A DNA stretch of 6,665 nucleotides, taken from Chitinophagaceae bacterium. GTDB taxonomy: Bacteria > Bacteroidota > Bacteroidia > Chitinophagales > Chitinophagaceae. The notes beneath the pieces are model-generated. The model had not been told where the DNA came from and searched no databases. It saw only the letters and a program-made list of their open reading frames with translations. Both the position numbers and the translations under genes were made by a program. The number at the start of each line of letters is the position of its first letter. Position 1 is the first letter of the stretch. The stretch covers positions 1 to 6,665 of the forward strand of contig CANHUK010000087.1 of NCBI GenBank assembly GCA_947463755.1, in the 5' to 3' direction. Of this stretch, positions 1 to 5,586 are shown piece by piece.

Positions 1-39
1 CGAATGATTGAACACATGATAATGCTTTCCTGTTTCCAT
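1..39 (-). CDS. 5' end of a probable Y1-type (REP-associated) transposase-like protein, cut by the window edge
   Basis: Reading the minus strand from the ATG at 39-37 gives 13 uninterrupted codons, METGKHYHVFNHS, that run off the left edge. From memory, a short start followed by a Y-H-(I/V)-(F/Y)-N-(H/R) segment is typical of the N-terminus of Y1_Tnp/TnpA_REP proteins of Bacteroidota. These are HUH single-stranded DNA nucleases related to IS200/IS605 transposases, and the tyrosine nucleophile and HUH motif would lie further in, outside the window. The start sits behind an A-rich stretch with no Shine-Dalgarno sequence, as at most other starts here. The gene would be divergent from the membrane hydroxylase at 185. 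Only 13 residues are visible, so the family call rests on a very short match and the frame could be spurious. Confidence 0.42.
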   Translation of the reverse strand, partial: METGKHYHVFNHS

Positions 40-184
40 TTTTTATTTGCAAGTTGTACCTGTCATTTGCCGGAAACAAGTCGTAAACACACCGCACAAA
101 CGATCTTTTTCTCCTCACTTCGTGTTATTTTCAAGTTTCAAACGGTGATCGTCCACAATTCAGACTTTCATCAAGCTAAAAAAT
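40..184. other. Divergent intergenic region, no gene seen
   Basis: This A/T-rich stretch lies between the putative leftward start at 39 and the rightward hydroxylase start at 185, so it should hold the promoters for both. I found no exact TAnnTTTG box in a convincing position and no clear inverted repeat of the kind expected for a REP element beside a REP-associated transposase. The word ATTTGC occurs twice, 20 bases apart, around 45-70. An open frame starting at 4 crosses into the hydroxylase in another frame and is not credible as a gene. Confidence 0.5.
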
Positions 185-1486
185 ATGGAAACCTACGGAA
201 AGATCCTGCTCATCGCCATTCCATCATTTCTCGTGCTGGTACTCCTCGAAAAGCTCTATGGATGGTACAAGGGCCATGACACGGTACGCAACCTGGACAT
301 GATCTCCAGTCTGAGTTCGGGCATCACCAATGTGACCAAGGATGTTCTGGGGCTCAGCGTGGTCGTCATTTCTTACGGATGGATGGTACGTAATCTGGCG
401 GTAACCTCTGTGGATTCCGGATTCCTGACGTATTTCATCGCCTTCATGGCGCTTGATCTCTCCGGATACTGGACCCATAGGATCGCCCATACCTACAACC
501 TTTTCTGGAACAACCACATCGTTCATCACAGCAGCGAAGAATACAACCTGGCCTGCGCCCTGCGTCAGAGCATCTCCGTCTTTTTCCGCATATTTACCTT
601 CTTACTGCTGCCGGCTGCCATCCTGGGGGTTCCGCAGTCTGTTATCGCCACCGTCGCACCGCTTCATCTCTTTGCTCAGTTCTGGTATCACACCCGACAC
701 ATCGGCAAATTAGGGTGGCTGGAACATGTGATCGTTACACCTTCGCATCATCGTGTCCATCACGCGATCAACCCTGAATATATCGACAGAAATTACAGCC
801 AGATCTTCATCTTCTGGGACAAACTCTTCGGAACCTTCCAGGAAGAGTTGGATTCGGTCCCCCCTGTCTATGGCATCACGCGTCCGGTGCGGACATGGAA
901 TCCGATCAAGATCAATTTTCAGCATCTCGGACTGCTCATCATGGACGCATGGCAAACCCGCGCATGGCGCGACAAATTGCGTATTTGGTTCATGCCGACC
1001 GGATGGCGACCGGCCGATGTGGCTGAAATCCGGCCAGTTGACAAGATCGAGAACGTTTATGATTTCGAGAAATACGACACCCACGCAGGCATCCCGTTTC
1101 ATGTATGGTGCTGGGTCCAGCTGCTGGCGATGCTGGCCTTCATCACCTGGTTCTTGGGTCATATTGCCGAGATCGGATCTCCGGGGATCTTCGTGTACGG
1201 CGGATTTATTTTTCTCAGCATCTATTCAATGACCGAATCCATGGACCGCAATCCACTGTCCATTGGGTGGGAATTGTTGCGGGTGATCTTTGCCGGCTAT
1301 CTGCTGTATGCGCAGAACGGCGACTGGTTTGGCGCCTCATCCCTTGTACCTGCTTCCGGCTGGTTGGTTGCCGGCTATCTTACCTTCTCTCTGTTGTCCA
1401 CTATTCACTTCGCCGTGCTGCACAGACGGGAGGATGCCATGCACCGGACTTTAGCCTCTTTAGATTCCGCCGTGCAGGCGCCATAA
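185..1486 (+). CDS. Sterol desaturase / fatty acid hydroxylase superfamily membrane protein, alkylglycerol monooxygenase-like
   Basis: This is a 433-residue polytopic inner-membrane protein with the histidine clusters that bind the di-iron centre of the fatty acid hydroxylase superfamily: HRIAH at 98-102, HIVHH at 111-115 and HRVHH at 189-193, with further histidines at 169, 172 and 188. Hydrophobic segments lie near 5-23, 41-65, 78-97, 132-168, and after the catalytic part near 306-328, 331-348, 363-378 and 389-412. The catalytic half, with HHSSEEYNLACALRQS (114-129), TPSHHRVHH (185-193) and the following NYSQIFIFWDKLFGTF (203-218), resembles animal alkylglycerol monooxygenase (TMEM195), which cleaves the ether bond of alkylglycerols using tetrahydrobiopterin; the overall length is also close. 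One difference is that the residue after the second histidine is Thr103, whereas I recall a glutamate there in the animal enzyme. The substrate is therefore uncertain: ether lipid, sterol, hopanoid or carotenoid are all possible. The ATG follows an A-rich leader with no Shine-Dalgarno sequence. The gene converges on the dehydrogenase operon with a 37-base gap. Confidence 0.9.
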   Translation: METYGKILLIAIPSFLVLVLLEKLYGWYKGHDTVRNLDMISSLSSGITNVTKDVLGLSVVVISYGWMVRNLAVTSVDSGFLTYFIAFMALDLSGYWTHRIAHTYNLFWNNHIVHHSSEEYNLACALRQSISVFFRIFTFLLLPAAILGVPQSVIATVAPLHLFAQFWYHTRHIGKLGWLEHVIVTPSHHRVHHAINPEYIDRNYSQIFIFWDKLFGTFQEELDSVPPVYGITRPVRTWNPIKINFQHLGLLIMDAWQTRAWRDKLRIWFMPTGWRPADVAEIRPVDKIENVYDFEKYDTHAGIPFHVWCWVQLLAMLAFITWFLGHIAEIGSPGIFVYGGFIFLSIYSMTESMDRNPLSIGWELLRVIFAGYLLYAQNGDWFGASSLVPASGWLVAGYLTFSLLSTIHFAVLHRREDAMHRTLASLDSAVQAP

Positions 1487-1523
1487 GAACCTGCCCAACA
1501 TCGTTGCCGCCGGATCAGGATTA

Positions 1524-3020
1524 TTAGGCAATGACAGGGCCGGTCGAGGGTTCGTTGTTCACGATGCGCAGATATCCAAATGGGTTGGCATTTTTCAGTG
1601 CATCCGGCAGTAACGTGTCGGGCCATTGCTGATATGAGAGCGGACGGGTGAACCTTCTGATGCCGTCGGCTCCGACAGAGGTGAATCGCGCATCGGTACT
1701 GGAGGGATAGGGGCCGCCGTGATGCATCGACAGACAGACTTCCACGCCTGTAGGCACCCCATTCAGGATGAGGCGTCCACAGCGGTCAGCAATGGCCGCC
1801 ATCAATGCCGGGTGATGTGCGATCTCATCGTTCGTGCCCATCACGGTACAGGTGAGCTGGCCTTCCAGCCCTTCTGCGATCCTGAGCATCTGTTCTGCAT
1901 CCCGGCATCGCACCACCAGCGAGTATGGTCCGAATACCTCCTCATGCAGCAGTGGGTTTGCGAGGAAGGCGTCGCCGTCCACGGTGGCGATGGTGGCCGT
2001 ACCATGCAGATCTTCCGTGCCTGAAAGCCCGGTCGCTAACACCTGCACGTCATTTTGATCCAATGCCGCGGTCTTCTTCGAGGCATAGGCCTTTGAGATG
2101 CCGGCGTGCAGCATAGGGGCCGCCGGGATAACGCGTATGCCATCGGACAGGGCGTCCATGAACTGATCCAGCCCGGGACCTTCTACACCTATGATAAGTC
2201 CCGGATTCGTGCAGAACTGCCCGACCCCGAGGGTGATGGAGCCTGCGCATATGCCGGCGATGCCGGAGGCATCCTCTGACAATTTTTCCGGCAGCAGAAA
2301 AATCGGATTCACGCTGCCCATTTCAGCGAATACGGGAATGGGGTCCTTACGTTCGTTGGCCCAGTTGAAGATCGATCGGCCTGCGAGGTGTGATCCCGTA
2401 AATCCAACCGCCCTTGTTCTGGGATGTGTCACCAGGGCGCGTCCTTCTTCCAGGGTCTGTGTGTGGACATGAAGAAAGATGTCTTCCGGAAATCCACATG
2501 CCGCCAGGGCCTTCCGGATGCATTCGGCCACAGCATCCGACGTGTCCGGATGCGCGGGATGGGCCTTTACGACCACTGTGCAGCCTGCTGCAAGCGCACA
2601 AGCCGTATCTCCGCCAGCGGTGGAATAGGCGAAAGGAAAATTGCTGGCACCGTACACCAGTACGGGCCCCATCGGAACCATCATCTTCCGGATGTCCGCC
2701 TTTGGCGGAGTCCGCTGAAGATCGGCCGTATCGATCCGTAACTCCAGCCAGTCGCCGCGTTCGCACGCATCGGCATAGGACCGGAGTTGAAAGGCCGTTC
2801 GTGCGCGTTCGCCTTTTAGCCGGGCCTCCGGGAGGTTGGTCTCCCGCATCGCGATCTCAATGATCCCATCTCCCAGCGCCTCCAGTCCTGCAGCGATTTC
2901 CCGCATCAGCCTGGCACGGTCTGAGAGGGGGCGCATCCGGAAGTCCTGCCAGGCGGCCCATGATCTTTCCATGATTTGATGGATCGTCTGCATTGCTTCG
3001 TTTTCTGCGGCACGTATCAT
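1524..3020 (-). CDS. Alpha-ketoglutarate semialdehyde dehydrogenase (2,5-dioxovalerate dehydrogenase), NADP-type aldehyde dehydrogenase
   Basis: This 498-residue cytosolic enzyme of the aldehyde dehydrogenase superfamily probably oxidises 2-oxoglutarate semialdehyde (2,5-dioxopentanoate) to 2-oxoglutarate with NAD(P)+. The cofactor and catalytic residues are visible: Asn127 in GASNFPFA, Lys152 in VVVKAHPAHP, the GFTGS nucleotide-binding turn at 206-210, general base Glu233 in FAEMGSVNP, nucleophile Cys270 in GQFCTNPG, and Glu361 in EEVFGP. The SNFPFAYSTAGGDTA, AEMGSVNP and GQFCTNPG versions of these motifs, and the late NGVPTGVEVC and MHHGGPYPSSTD segments (420-443), are those of the ketoglutarate-semialdehyde dehydrogenase subfamily rather than general aldehyde dehydrogenases. 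The gene begins 29 bases after the stop of the DapA-family gene on the same strand, so they are very likely one operon. The start is not fixed: ATG at 3020-3018 is taken, but Met10 is an in-frame alternative and neither has a good ribosome binding site. The family is secure; the pathway is inferred. Confidence 0.92.
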   Translation of the reverse strand: MIRAAENEAMQTIHQIMERSWAAWQDFRMRPLSDRARLMREIAAGLEALGDGIIEIAMRETNLPEARLKGERARTAFQLRSYADACERGDWLELRIDTADLQRTPPKADIRKMMVPMGPVLVYGASNFPFAYSTAGGDTACALAAGCTVVVKAHPAHPDTSDAVAECIRKALAACGFPEDIFLHVHTQTLEEGRALVTHPRTRAVGFTGSHLAGRSIFNWANERKDPIPVFAEMGSVNPIFLLPEKLSEDASGIAGICAGSITLGVGQFCTNPGLIIGVEGPGLDQFMDALSDGIRVIPAAPMLHAGISKAYASKKTAALDQNDVQVLATGLSGTEDLHGTATIATVDGDAFLANPLLHEEVFGPYSLVVRCRDAEQMLRIAEGLEGQLTCTVMGTNDEIAHHPALMAAIADRCGRLILNGVPTGVEVCLSMHHGGPYPSSTDARFTSVGADGIRRFTRPLSYQQWPDTLLPDALKNANPFGYLRIVNNEPSTGPVIA

Positions 3021-3049
3021 CCTGAACAGATTGATTGGTTATTGAATGA

Positions 3050-3964
3050 TTAATCCCAGCCTTCAGCCGGCATATTTGGTCTGGAACGAACGCCCTCCAG
3101 GATGACATGCAGGATGCGTTCACGTTCCGCGCCTTCTAGCGGCAGACGGGGTGCGCGCACATGCTCCGATCCAATGCCGGTGATCTCCGATGCCAGTTTG
3201 ATGTATTGCACCAATTTGGGATGGATGTCAAGTTCCAGCAGCGGCATGAACCATCGGTAAATGGTTGTCGCTTCAGCAATGCGTCCGGATCTTGCCAGTT
3301 TGTATATGGCCACGGTCTCTTTCGGGAACGCATTCACCAATCCTGCCACCCAGCCATCAGCTCCGAGCAGCAGCTCCTCCAGAGCGAGGGTATCGACACC
3401 GCATAGGATCGACAAGCGATCTCCGAACCGGTTGCGCAGTCGCGTGACATTGGTTACGTCACGGGTGGATTCCTTCACGGCCGTGATGTTGGGATATTGG
3501 ACAAGCTCCGCGAACATGTCGATGGTGATATCGATCTTGTAGTCTACGGGATTGTTGTAGATCATGATGGGTAGCGAGGTGGAGGCGGCAATGGCCCGGA
3601 AATATTCGACGGTCTCCCGATCGTCGCTGCGATAGCGCATCGGCGGCAGGAGCATCAGTCCATCCGCGTTCCAGGAAGCAGCGAGTTCCGCCTGCGCCAC
3701 TCCCTCCCGGGTCGAACTTTCCGCGATGTTGACGATCAAAGGCAGATGACTACCACCCACGGCGCGTGCGATGGTCGTGAGCTGACGTTTTTCATCCGTG
3801 GTGAGCGTACTCGCCTCACCGAGGCTTCCTCCGATGATGATGCCATCCACACCGGCCGTCAATTGGGCCCGAAGATTTTGTTCGAACATGGCCATATCCA
3901 GGCTGTCGTCGGACCTGAATGGTGTGATGATAGCGGGAAATACGCCCTGCCAGGAAAACGTCAT
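3050..3964 (-). CDS. DapA-family lyase/deaminase, probably forming ketoglutarate semialdehyde (hydroxyproline pathway)
   Basis: This 304-residue class I aldolase-fold (TIM barrel) enzyme is of the dihydrodipicolinate synthase / N-acetylneuraminate lyase family and about the usual family length. The Schiff-base lysine is Lys164 in AVKEST, the catalytic tyrosine is Tyr136 in IMIYNNP, and the pyruvate-carboxylate loop is GGSLGEAST at 45-53. That loop lacks the paired threonines of true dihydrodipicolinate synthase (usual GTTGE), which argues against lysine biosynthesis. The gene is followed 29 bases later by ketoglutarate-semialdehyde dehydrogenase. The best inference is therefore delta-1-pyrroline-4-hydroxy-2-carboxylate deaminase of 4-hydroxyproline catabolism, whose product is that dehydrogenase's substrate. 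From memory, Bacteroidota hydroxyproline loci encode very similar proteins with PPMRY, NPVDYKI and CGVDTLALE segments, all present here (107-111, 138-144, 188-196). Sugar-acid dehydratases giving the same product (2-keto-3-deoxyarabonate or 5-dehydro-4-deoxyglucarate dehydratase) are the main alternatives. The ATG is preceded by a promoter-like region and no Shine-Dalgarno sequence. Confidence 0.88.
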   Translation of the reverse strand: MTFSWQGVFPAIITPFRSDDSLDMAMFEQNLRAQLTAGVDGIIIGGSLGEASTLTTDEKRQLTTIARAVGGSHLPLIVNIAESSTREGVAQAELAASWNADGLMLLPPMRYRSDDRETVEYFRAIAASTSLPIMIYNNPVDYKIDITIDMFAELVQYPNITAVKESTRDVTNVTRLRNRFGDRLSILCGVDTLALEELLLGADGWVAGLVNAFPKETVAIYKLARSGRIAEATTIYRWFMPLLELDIHPKLVQYIKLASEITGIGSEHVRAPRLPLEGAERERILHVILEGVRSRPNMPAEGWD

Positions 3965-3978
3965 GTCGGTATTTTCTG

Positions 3979-3994
3979 CAAACGTACAAAATTA
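3979..3994 (-). promoter_or_regulatory. Two adjacent Bacteroidota-type -7 boxes upstream of the DapA-family gene
   Basis: On the minus strand, TAATTTTG (3994-3987) is followed directly by TACGTTTG (3986-3979). Both match the TAnnTTTG element recognised by the Bacteroidota primary sigma factor. They lie 15-30 bases upstream of the ATG at 3964, as expected for a short leader. A TTG at 4013-4011 could be part of the -33 element, but its spacing to the two boxes (16 or 24 bases) brackets the usual 19-21 rather than matching it. The -7 match is seen directly; promoter activity is inferred. Confidence 0.45.
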
Positions 3995-4077
3995 AAGGCC
4001 AGTCGGCCCCCAACAGGCGCAGGCCACTTCTTGCGTGAACTTTGTTACCAGCGGGCGATGAATTCTTCACCTGAAGT

Positions 4078-4085
4078 TATCTTTG
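4078..4085 (+). promoter_or_regulatory. Bacteroidota-type -7 box upstream of the ECF sigma factor gene
   Basis: TATCTTTG is an exact match to TAnnTTTG and ends 37 bases before the TTG start of the sigma factor, leaving a leader of about 30 bases. There is no TTTG at the expected -33 distance (the nearest is at 4041-4044, too far), so the box alone is weak evidence. A TGAACTT word at 4036-4042 resembles an ECF-type -35 element and could point to autoregulation, but no matching downstream element is evident. Confidence 0.35.
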
Positions 4086-4122
4086 CAGTATCTTTCTTTT
4101 TCATTGATTTTCGTATTCTAAT

Positions 4123-4689
4123 TTGAACGAACAACTTCTCATAGAAAGGTTGAAGGCAGGCGATCAGACTGCATTCCGGGACATGGTAGAGGCCCGGCAG
4201 GGACTCGTGTTCAATACGGTGATCGGGTTTCTTCAAAATCCCGAAGATGCGGAGGATGTGACACAGGAGGTCTTCATCAAAGTGTACGAATCAATCGGTC
4301 AATTTAAAGGGGAGTCGGCATTTACGACCTGGTTATATCGTATCGCGGTTACATCTGCATTGGAATTTCTGAGAAAGAAGGGCCGGAAGAAGCGATCGGG
4401 ACTGATCACCCGTCTCTTTGGTGACGGAAATATGCCCCTGGCTGATCCGCCCGATTTCGTGCATCCGGGCGTTAAGTTGGATCAGCGTGAAAATGCCCGT
4501 ATGCTTTTCGAGGCGATGCAGATATTGCCAGAAAACCAACGGATTGCCTTTACCCTGCACAAGGTTGAGGGGCTAAGTTACCAGGATGTGGCGTCTGTGA
4601 TGGGGTTGTCCATATCAGCAGTGGAGTCGCTCCTGCACCGGGCCAAGCAAAATCTGCGCAAAACGCTGGAAAAATCAATGAAGGAATGA
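4123..4689 (+). CDS. ECF-family RNA polymerase sigma factor (sigma-70 family)
   Basis: This 188-residue alternative sigma factor directs RNA polymerase to a stress regulon. Region 2 spans about 8-88: the LKAGDQTAF opening (10-18), the core-binding and -10 recognition segment NPEDAEDVTQEVFIKVYESI (39-58), then FKGESAFTTWLYRIA (61-75). A basic linker follows (KKGRKKRSG, 85-93). Region 4 spans about 131-182, with LPENQR (135-140) and the -35-reading helix-turn-helix LSYQDVASVMGLSISAVESL (151-170). Length and order are normal for the family. The start is TTG at 4123: an in-frame stop at 4105-4107 rules out anything more than five codons further upstream, no ATG or GTG lies between, and the first downstream ATG (codon 21) would delete part of region 2. 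No Shine-Dalgarno sequence is present. It is followed after 59 bases by a small membrane protein and a Spy/CpxP-like protein, which are likely its regulator and an output or sensor. Confidence 0.93.
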   Translation: MNEQLLIERLKAGDQTAFRDMVEARQGLVFNTVIGFLQNPEDAEDVTQEVFIKVYESIGQFKGESAFTTWLYRIAVTSALEFLRKKGRKKRSGLITRLFGDGNMPLADPPDFVHPGVKLDQRENARMLFEAMQILPENQRIAFTLHKVEGLSYQDVASVMGLSISAVESLLHRAKQNLRKTLEKSMKE

Positions 4690-4733
4690 AAAAGCACCGC
4701 AATTTTTAATAATTTCCGTCATCTTACTAATTT

Positions 4734-4739
4734 GGAGGT
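4734..4739 (+). promoter_or_regulatory. Strong Shine-Dalgarno sequence for the small membrane protein gene
   Basis: GGAGGT lies 9 bases before the ATG at 4749, an essentially perfect complement to the 3' end of 16S rRNA. It supports this ATG as the start and is exceptional here: none of the other genes with a visible leader has one. In Bacteroidota the anti-Shine-Dalgarno is normally masked on the ribosome, so a strong site may mean special translational control; that part is inference. Confidence 0.8.
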
Positions 4740-4748
4740 AGTTTAATT

Positions 4749-5084
4749 ATGCAAACCGGATCACATCATGAGGTCAACATCGATCTGATTCTGGACAGCC
4801 TGGAAGGGATGGAGCGAGCCCAACCCAGGCCGTTCCTTCATACCCGTGTCATGGCCCGAATGGAGCAGAACCGCCGGAATCCCTGGGTCCAGACCTGGAA
4901 CTTTGTTTCCAGGCCAGCCGTTTCGCTGACCATCATCGCCGGGCTGATGTTGCTGAATTTCATCACCTTGTACCAGCGGACCAACGATCGGTCAGCCATC
5001 CGCGAGGAATCGATCGCATCCGTGGGCGTAGAATATGAGGCGCAGTTTGTTTCTTATTACGCTATCAACGATGAGCAGCCATGA
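4749..5084 (+). CDS. Small single-pass membrane protein in an ECF sigma operon, possible anti-sigma factor
   Basis: This is a 111-residue protein with no assignable enzyme domain. It has a hydrophilic N-terminal part of about 55 residues, including a helical segment IDLILDSLEGMERAQPRPFLHTRVMARM (11-38), one membrane helix at about 56-75 (RPAVSLTIIAGLMLLNFITLY), and a C-terminal tail of about 35 residues rich in acidic and aromatic residues. It has the position and topology of a membrane anti-sigma factor: directly downstream of an ECF sigma gene, with the N-terminus expected in the cytoplasm. It lacks the HxxxCxxC zinc motif of ZAS anti-sigma factors and is shorter than FecR-type ones. From memory, similar small proteins with an aromatic-x-x-R-V-x-A-R motif before a single helix are common beside sigma genes in Bacteroidota and remain unnamed. 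The stop overlaps the next start as ATGA, implying translational coupling. Being a gene is well supported; the anti-sigma role is a hypothesis. Confidence 0.85.
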   Translation: MQTGSHHEVNIDLILDSLEGMERAQPRPFLHTRVMARMEQNRRNPWVQTWNFVSRPAVSLTIIAGLMLLNFITLYQRTNDRSAIREESIASVGVEYEAQFVSYYAINDEQP

Positions 5085-5560
5085 CGCAGATCACCCGCAG
5101 TAAATGGTTCGTCATCTCTTTCGCCGTACTCCTGGTGTCAAACATCATATTGGTTGTCATGCTTTTCCGGAATGAAGAAAAGCCGGAGGAAAAAAGGGGG
5201 ACAGCTTTCTCTCAGATGGTGACCGAACTGCAGCTGGATACCACGCAGCAACAGATCTTCAAGCAACGAAAGGATAGTTTCATGAAGGCCATGAAGCCGG
5301 TCTGGGAGGATATTCGCAAGTCGAAGTACGAAATGTACCTCCATTTGCAGCAAGCTGACACCCCGGATTCCGTGATGCACCGCCTGGCAGTCGTGATCGG
5401 CGAAAAAACAACCATGTCAGAGGAACAGCAGTATCGTCATTTCCGGGAACTCAGGATGGTGTGCACCCCCGAACAGCGTGTCCGCTTCAATACTCTTGTC
5501 CCACAGTTGATTTCTCGTTACAGGAACAGGAAGCAGCCTCCGGCTACCCACGCTCATTGA
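5081..5560 (+). CDS. Membrane-anchored Spy/CpxP-like periplasmic protein (heavy-metal sensor/resistance family)
   Basis: This 159-residue protein has an uncleaved-looking N-terminal membrane anchor (about 9-29, WFVISFAVLLVSNIILVVMLF) and a largely helical, charged periplasmic domain. Two segments resemble the LTxxQ repeats of Spy/CpxP proteins: LDTTQQQIF at 52-60 and CTPEQRVRF at 128-136, the latter with the T-P-E-Q core. Between them is a long amphipathic region (57-125) rich in Gln, Glu, Arg and Lys, as in the four-helix Spy cradle. Met residues (45, 68, 71, 85, 99, 112, 126), Cys128 and the terminal HAH could contact metals, but no defined site is clear. Family members are periplasmic chaperones or metal sensors in envelope stress (CpxP, Spy, ZraP, CnrX). 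The start overlaps the previous stop by four bases, so it is probably translated by coupling. It closes the sigma operon and converges on the universal stress gene with a 26-base gap. Confidence 0.82.
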   Translation: MTQITRSKWFVISFAVLLVSNIILVVMLFRNEEKPEEKRGTAFSQMVTELQLDTTQQQIFKQRKDSFMKAMKPVWEDIRKSKYEMYLHLQQADTPDSVMHRLAVVIGEKTTMSEEQQYRHFRELRMVCTPEQRVRFNTLVPQLISRYRNRKQPPATHAH

Positions 5561-5586
5561 TGCTCTTTTTGGTTGTGTCCCGATGT

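Noticed and set aside
4..279. Plus-strand open frame of 91 codons at the left edge
   Set aside because: It overlaps the hydroxylase start in another frame, has an unnatural composition, and crosses the intergenic leader.
710..1162. Long minus-strand open frame inside the membrane hydroxylase gene
   Set aside because: It lies wholly antisense to a gene with clear family motifs, and its translation shows no domain and a shadow-like composition.
1487..1523. Bidirectional terminator between the hydroxylase and dehydrogenase genes
   Set aside because: Only a 4-base CCTG/CAGG pairing with a long loop can be found and there is no T-run; not enough to call.
2347..2863. Several long open frames on both strands inside the aldehyde dehydrogenase gene
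   Set aside because: Arg/Pro/Cys-rich translations without domains, overlapping a well-supported catalytic gene; they are reading-frame shadows.
3050..3964. True dihydrodipicolinate synthase for lysine biosynthesis
   Set aside because: The usual GTTGE pyruvate loop is replaced by GGSLGE, and the gene is paired with ketoglutarate-semialdehyde dehydrogenase rather than lysine genes.
4749..5084. Zinc-binding (ZAS) or FecR-type anti-sigma factor
   Set aside because: No HxxxCxxC motif and no cysteine at all in the protein; too short for FecR. Only position and topology support an anti-sigma role.
5561..5586. Intrinsic terminator after the Spy-like gene
   Set aside because: A TTTTT run is present, but the only nearby stem (AGCC/GGCT, inside the coding end) is short and about 20 bases away.
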